Positions 33,274 through 41,774 of a stretch of DNA of 64,000 nucleotides are shown piece after piece. The notes under the pieces are model-generated. The model did not search any database. It was not told the DNA's origin and saw only the letters and a list, made by a program, of their open reading frames with translations. Source of the DNA: an uncultured Paracoccaceae bacterium (GTDB lineage Bacteria > Pseudomonadota > Alphaproteobacteria > Rhodobacterales > Rhodobacteraceae); NCBI GenBank assembly GCA_943787985.1, contig CALSOO010000004.1:558001-622000 (forward strand), given 5' to 3'. Made by a program: the position numbers and the translations under genes. Positions within the stretch are counted from its first letter, which is position 1; every line of letters starts with the position of its first letter.

Positions 33274-34482
33274 ATGGCTGGCAATTCAGGCGGTCCTTGG
33301 GGCGGCGGCGGCAATTCCGGGGGGAACTCTGGTGGTGATCGCGGCAACAACGGTGGTGGTCGCAACAATGGTGGTGGCAACAACGGTGGCCGCGGGCCCG
33401 GTGATGATGGGCCGCAAATCCCCGAGATCGACGAACTGATGAAAAAGGGCCAAGAGCAACTGCGCGTCCTGATGGGCGGTCGCGGTGGCGGCAACGGCGG
33501 CGGTGGCACTGGCGGTGGCGGCGGGGGCGGACCAGCTCTCACACGCGGCACAATTGGTCTGGGCGCGGTGGCGGCTTTGGTCCTTTGGGGGCTGTCCAGC
33601 TTTTACACAGTGCGTCCCGAACAGCAGTCGATCGAGCTGTTTCTGGGTGAATTTTCAGCCATCGGTACAGAGGGTCTGAACTTTGCCCCATGGCCGCTTG
33701 TCAAAGCCGAAGTGTTCAACGTGACGACCAACCGCACCGAGAGCATCGGGTTGGGCGGCAATCAGGGATTGATGCTGACCACGGATGAAAACATCGTGGA
33801 CATCGACTTTGAAGTTGTCTGGAACGTCAAAAACGCCAAGGATTTCAAATTCTCGCTGCTGAACCCTGAAGCGTCCGTTGTGGCGATTTCAGAAGCCGCG
33901 ATGCGCGAAGTGATCGCGCAATCCGAACTGGCGCCCATCCTGTCACGGGATCGCGGCACGGTTGAACTGACTGTGCGCGAGTTGATCCAAGAGACTTTGG
34001 ACAACCGCAAGACAGGCATCAACATTCTGCGTGTCAACGTGCGCAAAGTCGACCCGCCCGAGCAATCCGTGCGTGTCACCGATGCTGCTGGCTCGACGGC
34101 TGTTGTGTCTGTTGTGGATGCCTTCCGTGACGTTCAGGCCGCCGAGCAAGAGCGGGACCGTCTGGAGCGTCAAGCGGACGCGTATGCCAACCAGCGGACT
34201 GCTGAAGCACGTGGTGAAAGTGCCCGTCTGCTCGAGGCCGCCGAAGGGTACCGTGCCCGTGTGGTCAACGATGCTGTCGGTGAAGCCTCGCGTTTTGTGG
34301 CCGTTCTGGAAGAGTATAAACTCGCACCGGAAGTCACCCGCACACGTCTTTATCTCGAGACAATGGAAAAAGTGCTGGGCAATGTCGACAAGATCATTCT
34401 TGAAAACAACTCCGAGCAGGGCGGCCAAGGCGTCGTCCCATATCTGCCACTCAATGAATTACGTCGTGGAGGGTCCAACTGA
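33274..34482 (+). CDS. hflK: FtsH protease modulator HflK
   Basis: HflK with HflC forms a large membrane cage around FtsH and moderates membrane-protein degradation. The 402-residue protein has a Gly/Asn-rich N-terminal cytoplasmic tail (about residues 1-45 and 68-88, with runs such as GGGRNNGGGNNGGRG). One membrane helix (LGAVAALVLWGLSSFYTVRP) and a SPFH/band 7 domain with a long helical stalk (AAEQERDRLERQADAYANQR) follow. ATG 33274 is chosen over an upstream ATG because GAGGGAAG lies just before it and family members start MAGNSGGPWG. Its stop overlaps hflC. Confidence 0.94.
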   Translation: MAGNSGGPWGGGGNSGGNSGGDRGNNGGGRNNGGGNNGGRGPGDDGPQIPEIDELMKKGQEQLRVLMGGRGGGNGGGGTGGGGGGGPALTRGTIGLGAVAALVLWGLSSFYTVRPEQQSIELFLGEFSAIGTEGLNFAPWPLVKAEVFNVTTNRTESIGLGGNQGLMLTTDENIVDIDFEVVWNVKNAKDFKFSLLNPEASVVAISEAAMREVIAQSELAPILSRDRGTVELTVRELIQETLDNRKTGINILRVNVRKVDPPEQSVRVTDAAGSTAVVSVVDAFRDVQAAEQERDRLERQADAYANQRTAEARGESARLLEAAEGYRARVVNDAVGEASRFVAVLEEYKLAPEVTRTRLYLETMEKVLGNVDKIILENNSEQGGQGVVPYLPLNELRRGGSN

Positions 34483-35366
34483 TGCGCAATACAAGCTTTC
34501 TGATCCCGATTGTGGTCATCGCAATTGCGGGCATTCTGTCCTCTCTTTTCATCGTCGACGAGCGGGAAAAAGTTTTGATCCTGCGCTTTGGCCAGATCAA
34601 ACAGGAAATCACCGAGCCGGGTCTGGGGTTCAAAGTGCCGCTGCTGGATGAGGTCGTCCGTTACGAGGACCGGATTTTGTCCTTTGAAACGGATCTGATC
34701 GAAGTCACGCCAGCGGATGAACGTCGTCTCGAAGTCGATGCCTTTGTCCTTTACCGGATCGATAACATCCGCCAGTTCCGCCAAGCTTTGGGTGCGGGCG
34801 GTGAAACGCAGGCCGTTGTGCAGTTGCAAGGTATCCTCGACTCGCAAATCCGGACTGTTCTGGGTGCGCGCGGCGTGACCTCCAACACCATCCTGTCGCC
34901 TGAACGGGCCGCTTTGATGGGCAAAATCCGCAACGAAGCCGACAGCCGCGCCGCGGCCTTGGGTCTCAGCATTGTGGATGTGCGTTTGCGTCAAACCAAC
35001 CTGCCTGCGCAAAACTTTGATGCCACATTGCAGCGGATGATTGCGGAACGTGATCGTGAAGCGACGGACGAGCGTGCGCGGGGCCGTGAAGCGGCGCAGC
35101 GTGTGACGGCCCAAGCCGACCGGACGTACACTGAAATCCTGTCCGAAGCCCGTCGCGATGCGCGGATCATTGAAGGTGAAGCCGATGCGGCGCGTAACCG
35201 GATCTTTGCAGAAGCTTACGGTCAAGACACGGAGTTCTTTGAGTTCTACCGCTCTTTGACAGCCTATGAAGAGGCGCTGAAAGGCGACAACTCTTCGATG
35301 GTGATGTCGCAGGACGGCGAGTTCTTCAACTACTTCAGAAGCGAAGGCGGCGCACCAGCGCAGTGA
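34482..35366 (+). CDS. hflC: FtsH protease modulator HflC
   Basis: The 294-residue partner of HflK has an N-terminal membrane helix (SFLIPIVVIAIAGILSSLFI), then the SPFH domain (VDEREKVLILRFGQIKQEIT, RYEDRILSFETD) and the helix ending ERDREATDERARGREAAQRV. The C-terminal part YGQDTEFFEFYRSLTAYEEA matches the family. The start codon shares one base with the hflK stop (TGATG), ensuring equal synthesis of the two cage subunits. It is followed by the customary DUF2065 gene. Confidence 0.95.
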   Translation: MRNTSFLIPIVVIAIAGILSSLFIVDEREKVLILRFGQIKQEITEPGLGFKVPLLDEVVRYEDRILSFETDLIEVTPADERRLEVDAFVLYRIDNIRQFRQALGAGGETQAVVQLQGILDSQIRTVLGARGVTSNTILSPERAALMGKIRNEADSRAAALGLSIVDVRLRQTNLPAQNFDATLQRMIAERDREATDERARGREAAQRVTAQADRTYTEILSEARRDARIIEGEADAARNRIFAEAYGQDTEFFEFYRSLTAYEEALKGDNSSMVMSQDGEFFNYFRSEGGAPAQ

Positions 35367-35566
35367 TCGCGATCATCGCCCTGGCCTTTGGGCTGGTACT
35401 TATCGTGGAGGGGCTGGCGTACGCGCTGGCCCCTTCGCTTATTGAACTTGTGCTTGAGATGTTGCGGGCTTTGCCAGACAGTGCGCGGCGTCAAATGGGA
35501 CTGCTGGCCATCGTGTCGGGGCTGTTGCTGATCTGGGGCGCGTTCCAGTTGGGGCTTACCCTTTAG
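35363..35566 (+). CDS. DUF2065 small membrane protein
   Basis: The 67-residue protein with two membrane helices (IAIIALAFGLVLIVEGLAYA and MGLLAIVSGLLLIWGAFQLG) belongs to DUF2065, commonly found behind hflC. GTG 35363 overlaps the hflC TGA in a GTGA arrangement, so it is the third cistron of the hflKC operon. It probably assists or associates with the HflKC-FtsH complex; this is inference from conserved order. Its end overlaps the convergent DMT gene by four bases. Confidence 0.88.
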   Translation: MIAIIALAFGLVLIVEGLAYALAPSLIELVLEMLRALPDSARRQMGLLAIVSGLLLIWGAFQLGLTL

Positions 35567-36450
35567 GCGCGGGGCTTGCTGCGCCACAGGATGAACAGGC
35601 CCGACAAGACGATGAGGCCGCTGCCGAGCAGCATTGCCGCGCTCAGGCTTTCCCCGAACCAGACCACTCCAAGCGTGATCCCGAACAACACTCGAGTGTA
35701 GCGAAACGGTGTGACGGCGGATACCTCACCCGTGCGCATCGCGATCATCAAACTGCTATAAGCGGCGACGCCAGCAGTGACAGCACCACAGATATACAAA
35801 GCGGTCACAGGGTCTGGACGGACAAGACTGGCATCTTCCCAAAGTCCAAACAGTGCTCCTGCGACAAAAACCGATGCAAACCCGTACACGCCAAGTACGG
35901 ATGTTCCAAGGCTGGCAGGGGCTGCGCGGCTTGCCAAATCACGCCCTGCAAAGCCAAGCATGCCAATCACCGCGAGGATCGATAGGGCTGAAAAGCTGTC
36001 TGAACCGGGTTGAATGATCACCAATACCCCTGCCAACCCGATGAAAATGGCCATCCACCTGCGCCAGCCCACCCGCTCTCCAAAAACTAGGGCCGCGCTG
36101 GCCACCACGACCAATGGTGTGGCTTGCAAGATCACTGTCGCAGAGGACAGAGGCGTCAGCGTGATGGCCAATACATAGAACAGCCGTCCCGTGATCTCGA
36201 ACAAGACCCGCAGGCGCATCGGCGGGGACAGAACTTCGGGAACGATGAGGCGCTCGCCCTTGAGACAGGCCAGCACAGCAAACACCGCGCAGCCGCCCAG
36301 TCCAAAAAGCATCAGAATTTGCCCGACAGGCAGTGTCGCACCGCTTGCTTTTATGAATGCATCTTCGACCGCGAAACCGGCCATCGCTGCGACCATCCAA
36401 AGGCTTCCACGCAGATTGTGGGCGGCACTGGTCGCATTGTTTTTAGGCAT
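35563..36450 (-). CDS. DMT-superfamily (EamA) transporter
   Basis: The 295-residue carrier has ten helices in two EamA repeats. The first repeat has LWMVAAMAGFAVEDAFIKAS and PLSSATVILQATPLVVVASA; the second has GVAAYSSLMIAMRTGEVSAV and VTPFRYTRVLFGITLGVVWF. ATG 36450 gives the usual length; an ATG at 36543 would add 31 polar residues without family support. The substrate is unknown. It is convergent with the hflKC operon. Confidence 0.88.
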   Translation of the reverse strand: MPKNNATSAAHNLRGSLWMVAAMAGFAVEDAFIKASGATLPVGQILMLFGLGGCAVFAVLACLKGERLIVPEVLSPPMRLRVLFEITGRLFYVLAITLTPLSSATVILQATPLVVVASAALVFGERVGWRRWMAIFIGLAGVLVIIQPGSDSFSALSILAVIGMLGFAGRDLASRAAPASLGTSVLGVYGFASVFVAGALFGLWEDASLVRPDPVTALYICGAVTAGVAAYSSLMIAMRTGEVSAVTPFRYTRVLFGITLGVVWFGESLSAAMLLGSGLIVLSGLFILWRSKPRA

Positions 36451-36673
36451 TTGAGGCTTTCGGTCAGGGTCGGGAGCCTGTTTCACAGAACAATTCCTGT
36501 TTGGCCAGCCCGTGCGCACGCTGCGTTCACACTTTGGTAACATGAAGTTGAAAAGGTAAATGCATGCTAAATCTTTGATGTTGCAGTCCGGCCACCCTAC
36601 ATGCAGGCTATGTGTAATGCGTAAATCATGCGCGAAGCGGCCAATTTGGCCGGAAAACTACAGGAGACAATAA

Positions 36674-38152
36674 ATGCAGCCCAAAGCGGTAGCCCTGTCG
36701 AAGCAAAATCAACCCACGTTCCAGTTACGTGCCTTGTGGCTCGGTGTGTTGGCACTTGCCTTTGTGCTTGTGCAAGCACTGTCAGCCCAAGCGCGGCCTG
36801 AAAGCCTTGCGCCGTTGGCCGAGAAGATCAGCCCCTCCGTGGTGAACATCACGACGTCGACGGTCGTGGCAGGACGGACGGGCCCTCAAGGGATCGCCCC
36901 CGAGGGTTCCCCGTTCGAGGACTTCTTTCGCGAATTTAACGACCGGAACAATGACGGGGACCGCCCGCGGCGCTCTTCTGCGCTTGGGTCCGGATTTGTG
37001 ATTTCCGAAGACGGGTACATCGTCACCAACAACCACGTCATTGAAGGCGCGGACGAGATTTTGATCGAGTTCTTTTCAGGCGAAGAGCTGCCAGCAAAGT
37101 TGGTGGGCACGGACCCCAACACAGACATCGCACTGCTCAAGGTCGAGGCTGGCGCGCCATTGCCGTTTGTACCATTTGGCGACAGTGACGTTGCGCGCGT
37201 TGGCGACTGGGTTATTGCGATGGGCAACCCGCTGGGACAAGGGTTTTCCGTGTCCGCAGGCATCGTGTCTGCCCGCAATCGGGCGCTGTCAGGCAGCTTT
37301 GACGACTACATTCAAACGGATGCGGCGATCAACCGTGGCAACTCTGGCGGTCCATTGTTCAACATGGATGGGCAAGTGATTGGCGTGAACACGGCGATCT
37401 TGTCACCCAACGGAGGCTCGATCGGGATCGGTTTTTCCATGGCGTCCAACGTGGTCACCCGTGTTGTGGACCAGTTGCGTGAATTCGGGGAAACCCGGCG
37501 CGGATGGTTGGGTGTGCGCATTCAGGATGTGACACCTGATATCGCGGAATCCATCGGTCTGGAAATAGCCAAAGGCGCTATGGTGACCTCTGTTCAGGAC
37601 GGTCCGTCCAAGGATGCAGGGATGTTGGAACGCGACGTGATCCTCAAGTTTGCGGGACAGGATGTGGATGACACACGCGGTCTGGTCCGTCAGGTGGCCA
37701 ACAGTCCTGTGGGCGAGACGGTCCGTGTTCTGGTCTTCCGTGACGGTAAAACAGTGACGCTTAAAGTGACGCTGGGGCGCCGCGAGGATGCAGAACGGGC
37801 GGTGCCTGTTGTTGCGACTGAAGACGAGCCGGAGGCAGAGGCCGAAGAGATCACGACAACATTGCTCGGCCTGACATTTAGCGCGCTGACGGACGAGTTG
37901 CGCGCAGAGTTGAGAGTTGAAGCGGATGTCGAGGGCCTTGCTGTGACAGCTGTGGATGAAGCATCGGAAGCGGCGGAAAAAGGGTTGCGGGTTGGTGACA
38001 TCATCACCGAAGCCGGACTGAAAAAAGTCACAAGCATTGCGGACCTGACCAAAAGCCTCGACGAGGTCAAAGAGGCAGGGCGCAAATCCATGTTGTTGCT
38101 GGTGCTGCGGGCCGGTGATCCCAGCTTTGTCGCACTTGGGCTTGAAGAATAA
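36674..38152 (+). CDS. Periplasmic serine protease/chaperone of the DegP/HtrA (Do) family
   Basis: A 492-residue DegP-type quality-control protease. A signal peptide (LGVLALAFVLVQALSAQA) is cleaved near residue 40. The trypsin-like domain has His121 (TNNHVIEGADE), Asp151 (NTDIALLKV) and Ser224 (RGNSGGPLFN), all intact. Two PDZ domains follow (about 265-355 and 395-480, with GWLGVRIQDVTPDIAESIGL and AAEKGLRVGDIITEAGLKKV). Start ATG 36674 has AGGAG nine bases upstream. A strong terminator follows 20 bases after the stop, so the gene is monocistronic. Confidence 0.95.
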   Translation: MQPKAVALSKQNQPTFQLRALWLGVLALAFVLVQALSAQARPESLAPLAEKISPSVVNITTSTVVAGRTGPQGIAPEGSPFEDFFREFNDRNNDGDRPRRSSALGSGFVISEDGYIVTNNHVIEGADEILIEFFSGEELPAKLVGTDPNTDIALLKVEAGAPLPFVPFGDSDVARVGDWVIAMGNPLGQGFSVSAGIVSARNRALSGSFDDYIQTDAAINRGNSGGPLFNMDGQVIGVNTAILSPNGGSIGIGFSMASNVVTRVVDQLREFGETRRGWLGVRIQDVTPDIAESIGLEIAKGAMVTSVQDGPSKDAGMLERDVILKFAGQDVDDTRGLVRQVANSPVGETVRVLVFRDGKTVTLKVTLGRREDAERAVPVVATEDEPEAEAEEITTTLLGLTFSALTDELRAELRVEADVEGLAVTAVDEASEAAEKGLRVGDIITEAGLKKVTSIADLTKSLDEVKEAGRKSMLLLVLRAGDPSFVALGLEE

Positions 38153-38172
38153 ACCAACCTGAAAAACAGCGG

Positions 38173-38200
38173 AAAAGGCGCCCTTTGTGGCGCCTTTTTT
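38173..38200 (+). terminator. Rho-independent terminator after the DegP-type gene
   Basis: AAAAGGCGCC and GGCGCCTTTT form the stem around CTTTGT and are followed by further T. The A run on the other side makes it usable also for the convergent lipoprotein gene. Confidence 0.92.
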
Positions 38201-38206
38201 GTGGGC

Positions 38207-38737
38207 TCAGTTCGGGTCGCGCGGGACGGCGATCAGCCCGAGTTTGCGGGCGCTGGCCACTGTGAGGGTCGGCTCGTCAAACCCGTCTTCGCTTTGAAAT
38301 TTGCGGATCGCTTGGGTTGTGCGTTTGTCGATCAGGCCTGTGGCCTCTCCGCGAAAATACCCGCGCACAGCCAGCGCGCGTTGCAAACTTGCTGTGAAAT
38401 CCTGGTTCATTGCGATCGGGCACACAATTTCGGTCCAGACTTCCTGCCGTTCTTGCACGATTTCCTGCCGGCGCTCTTTGCGGTAAATTGCGGGCTGCTG
38501 AATGCGTCCGTCCGTTGACACTTGCGCAGGCTGCACCAGAAAATCGCGTTCTACCGTTTCAATGATTGCAGGGGTCACACGGTTGCCCCAGCAGGTGCCG
38601 GGGATTGCGCCGTCACGGCCCGCTTGCACGATGTTGAAGGGGCCAAGCTTTCCTGCGCCGTTGGCCGTTGGTAAATCACATCCGGTGAGACCAATGGAGA
38701 GCGTGATGGCTATGATCGTTGCGGAACGCACATTCAT
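38207..38737 (-). CDS. Peptidoglycan-binding-domain lipoprotein
   Basis: A 176-residue lipoprotein: the signal peptide ends in the lipobox LTGC with Cys20. The C-terminal 60 residues form a peptidoglycan_binding_1 fold (QDFTASLQRALAVRGYFRGE, ATGLIDKRTTQAIRKFQSED). A middle part has conserved Cys residues in PGTCWGNRVTPAIIET and VWTEIVCPIAM, probably a disulfide. It is likely anchored in the outer membrane and touches peptidoglycan. No enzymatic domain is seen. Confidence 0.88.
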   Translation of the reverse strand: MNVRSATIIAITLSIGLTGCDLPTANGAGKLGPFNIVQAGRDGAIPGTCWGNRVTPAIIETVERDFLVQPAQVSTDGRIQQPAIYRKERRQEIVQERQEVWTEIVCPIAMNQDFTASLQRALAVRGYFRGEATGLIDKRTTQAIRKFQSEDGFDEPTLTVASARKLGLIAVPRDPN

Positions 38738-38785
38738 GAAAGGGCCTGTCTGCTTTTTCTATCGTTTTGGGCAGAATAAGACGTT

Positions 38786-39160
38786 TCAACGGCTGTGCAA
38801 AGGGGCATCCGGATTTACCAGTTGATCCAGCATGTAAGAGATGTCCTCTACCTCTTCGGCGAGCACGTGGGTGACGCTGTGCGCACGCTGTATCCGCCCC
38901 GTGATGCGCAGCATGCGCCCTGAAATAACAGCGCGGCGGAACTTTTCGTACATGCTGCGCCAGATCACAACATTGACCACACCTGTTTCATCTTCAAGAG
39001 TGATGAAAATCACGCCTTTGGCGGTGCCCGGACGCTGGCGCAGGATCACCAGTCCCGCCACAGCAACACGTGCGCCTTCAACCGGGAGGTGAAGGGTCCG
39101 AGCCGTCAAACAGGCAGGGGGGCGGGGCCAATTGCCGCGAGAGGTTGAGAGAATCTTCAT
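38786..39160 (-). pseudogene. dnaE2: C-terminal OB-fold remnant of error-prone DNA polymerase DnaE2
   Basis: Only 124 residues remain. GARVAVAGLVILRQRPGTAK, GVIFITLEDETGVVNVVIWR and ISGRMLRITGRIQRAHSVTH are the OB-fold end of DnaE2, the catalytic subunit of the ImuA-ImuB-DnaE2 mutagenesis complex (normally over 1000 residues). The polymerase, PHP and thumb parts are absent, and imuA or imuB are not next to it. The ATG at 39160 is three bases from a perfect LexA box, so the SOS promoter appears joined directly to the tail by deletion. The short frame is intact and could still make a small protein, but its function as polymerase is lost. Confidence 0.8.
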
Positions 39161-39162
39161 GT

Positions 39163-39177
39163 GAACAAATGTAGAAC
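39163..39177 (-). promoter_or_regulatory. LexA (SOS) box GAAC-N7-GAAC
   Basis: GAAC at 39163-39166 and GAAC at 39174-39177 are seven bases apart, the alphaproteobacterial LexA consensus. It stands immediately upstream of the dnaE2 remnant, consistent with the SOS control of intact imuA-imuB-dnaE2 operons. Confidence 0.8.
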
Positions 39178-39251
39178 ATTTGTCCGGTGCGACAACGGGG
39201 AAACGACAACGGCAAGAAAAGGGGGTGGCGCGCCCTAAATGGCGTTGCTAG

Positions 39252-39608
<357 letters not shown>

Positions 39609-39610
39609 TT

Positions 39611-40351
39611 TTGGATCAGGCGCGGCGTCTACCGGTGCGTTCTGTGCAACGTTTCGTTCGCCGCGCATTTCTGGCGTTGTGTTTGTGGCCTGCCGTGGCT
39701 GCCGCGGACACCATCCAATCTGCGCGCTACACAGACCCGACCACGCGCTACGCGCACGGTGTTCTAGGGGATGCAATCGAGCATGGCAGTTTAGAGCTGA
39801 CGCTTGGTTCTGGCGCCCAGACAACCGTTGTTTTACCACAGAGCGATGTGTTTGAAGACACAGGACCGCGTGTGGTGGATCTGGATTTTGACGGCGCGCC
39901 GGAAGTTATCGTTGTGCAAAGCAACGCCCGGCTTGGGGCGAAGCTTGCCATTTACGACGCCACTGGTTTGCGCGCCGATACGCCTCATATTGGCGCATCG
40001 AACCGTTGGTTGGCGCCTTTGGGGGCTGCGGATCTCGACGGGGATGGCACCATGAACGTGGCATTCGTGGATCGTCCGCATTTGGCAAAGACACTGCGGA
40101 TATGGGCATTTGTTGAGGGAGACCTTGTGCACCGCGCCGATCTGCAGGGCTACACCAATCACCGCATCGGGGAGCGGGACATCGCGGGCGGTATCCGCAC
40201 CTGCGCAGGCGTTCCCGAGATGATCGTGGCCACAGGCAATTGGGCCGAACTTGTGGCGATAACGTTTGACGGGACGGCTTTCACAACAAAGCAATTGGGG
40301 CGCGACACGTCACGTGCGGCATTCGCAAAAGCGATGGACTGCAAGCTGTAG
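39611..40351 (+). CDS. Exported FG-GAP/VCBS-like repeat protein
   Basis: The protein has a twin-Arg-containing signal-like start (VQRFVRRAFLALCLWPAVAAADT) and then beta-propeller-like repeats. These include the Asp-rich VVDLDFDGAPEVIVVQ and LGAADLDGDGTMNVAFVD loops of FG-GAP/VCBS modules that bind calcium. The start is unclear: a TTG at 39611, two bases after the ferredoxin stop, or a GTG at 39635 are the only candidates, as no suitable ATG exists. The mature part is about 210 residues. Its role is unknown. Confidence 0.75.
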   Translation: MDQARRLPVRSVQRFVRRAFLALCLWPAVAAADTIQSARYTDPTTRYAHGVLGDAIEHGSLELTLGSGAQTTVVLPQSDVFEDTGPRVVDLDFDGAPEVIVVQSNARLGAKLAIYDATGLRADTPHIGASNRWLAPLGAADLDGDGTMNVAFVDRPHLAKTLRIWAFVEGDLVHRADLQGYTNHRIGERDIAGGIRTCAGVPEMIVATGNWAELVAITFDGTAFTTKQLGRDTSRAAFAKAMDCKL

Positions 40352-40414
40352 CGCAGCAGTTGCACCACAGGCCAAACCACTGGAATAAAATCGCGCGTGA
40401 GCGCGCCAACCGGA

Positions 40415-41680
40415 TTACGTCAACGCCCGCCAACCGATGTCACGCCGGCAAAATCCTTCGGACCATTCCACTTGATCCACCATTGCATACGCACGGGCTT
40501 GAGCCTCGGACAGGGACGCCCCCCGCGCTGTGATGTTCAACACGCGCCCGCCGACTGCCACAATCGCCCCGTCTTTCTCCGCTGTTCCTGCGTGGAACGC
40601 CATATTCTTGCTGTCTTCGGGCAAGCTCTCCAAGCCTTTGATAACAGAGCCTTTCTCATAGGCTCCAGGGTAGCCTTTGGCCGCCATCACAACCGTGACG
40701 GCATGATCATCTGCCCAGTTCACAGTCGCTTCAGACAATCGCCCCTCCGCAGCGGCTTGCATCAGGTCAAACGCTTGCCCGCCCAAACGCATCATCAGAA
40801 CCTGACATTCCGGATCGCCAAACCGCACGTTGTATTCGACCAAACGGGGTTGGCCGTCCTTGATCATCAAACCTGCATAGAGCACCCCTTGATAGGGCGT
40901 CCCGCGACGCACCATTTCTGCCATTGTGGGGCGGATAATTTCGGCCAATGCCTTTTCCGCGATCGCGTCTGTCAGGACCGGAGCAGGCGAATACGCCCCC
41001 ATGCCGCCTGTATTGGGCCCGGTGTCCCCGTCGCCCACGCGTTTGTGGTCTTGGGCCGTGCCAATTGGCAAAACAGTTTCCCCGTCACACAGGATGAAGA
41101 ATGACGCTTCCTCTCCGTCCATAAACTCTTCGATCACCACCTCGGCGCCGGCCGCCCCGAATGAGCCATCGAACATATCGTCAATCGCGGCCTCTGCTTC
41201 GGCCACCGTTTGCGCAATGATGACCCCTTTGCCCGCGGCCAAACCGTCCGCTTTAACCACGATGGGCGCGCCGTTGGCCTGCACATATGCCTTGGCCGCC
41301 GCCGCATCTGTGAAATGCCCATAGGCAGCCGTCGGTGCGTTTGCCGCATCACACACAGCTTTGGTAAAGGCCTTGGACGCTTCGAGTTCTGCCGCCGCTT
41401 TGGAGGGCCCAAACACCAGATATCCGTCCGCGCGCAACCGGTCAGCGACCCCCGCCGCAAGAGGGGCTTCGGGGCCGATAATCACGAAATCAATGGCTTG
41501 CGCCTCACAAAACCGGCTGACGGTGCCCCCGTCGTTTATGTCAAAGGCAGCACATTCCGCGATGGCGGCAATGCCTGCGTTTCCAGGTGCGACAATCAAC
41601 TTGTCACATTTGGGGTTTTGCATCACGGCCCACGCCAGGCTGTGTTCGCGCCCGCCGCTGCCAAGGATAAGGATGTTCAT
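40415..41680 (-). CDS. purD: Phosphoribosylamine-glycine ligase
   Basis: PurD forms glycinamide ribonucleotide in purine synthesis. The 421-residue protein opens MNILILGSGGREHSLAWAVM. The ATP-grasp core has IVVKADGLAAGKGVI, VIEEFMDGEEASFFILCDGE and QDHKRVGDGDTGPNTGGMGA, and the C-terminal part has EYNVRFGDPECQVLMMRLGG. All motifs are intact. ATG 41680 is the family start; the frame is open further upstream over the divergent xseA promoter. It is divergent from xseA with 94 bases between. Confidence 0.96.
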   Translation of the reverse strand: MNILILGSGGREHSLAWAVMQNPKCDKLIVAPGNAGIAAIAECAAFDINDGGTVSRFCEAQAIDFVIIGPEAPLAAGVADRLRADGYLVFGPSKAAAELEASKAFTKAVCDAANAPTAAYGHFTDAAAAKAYVQANGAPIVVKADGLAAGKGVIIAQTVAEAEAAIDDMFDGSFGAAGAEVVIEEFMDGEEASFFILCDGETVLPIGTAQDHKRVGDGDTGPNTGGMGAYSPAPVLTDAIAEKALAEIIRPTMAEMVRRGTPYQGVLYAGLMIKDGQPRLVEYNVRFGDPECQVLMMRLGGQAFDLMQAAAEGRLSEATVNWADDHAVTVVMAAKGYPGAYEKGSVIKGLESLPEDSKNMAFHAGTAEKDGAIVAVGGRVLNITARGASLSEAQARAYAMVDQVEWSEGFCRRDIGWRALT

Positions 41681-41774
41681 GGGGCGTGCTCCTGATGGTA
41701 TACGACATTTAAAGTCTGGGCCTTTGTTGCGAGGCGTTTTAAGCTGCGCAGGCAGTGAGGTAAAGGCGAGACAT

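Noticed and set aside
33198-33551. Pro-rich minus-strand frame opposite the start of hflK
   Set aside because: It is the antisense of the Gly-rich tail of HflK; no start signal or conserved domain.
36540-36673. Possible tRNA or small RNA before the DegP-type gene
   Set aside because: A short GGCCAATTTGGCC palindrome is present, but no cloverleaf or other conserved RNA structure can be drawn.
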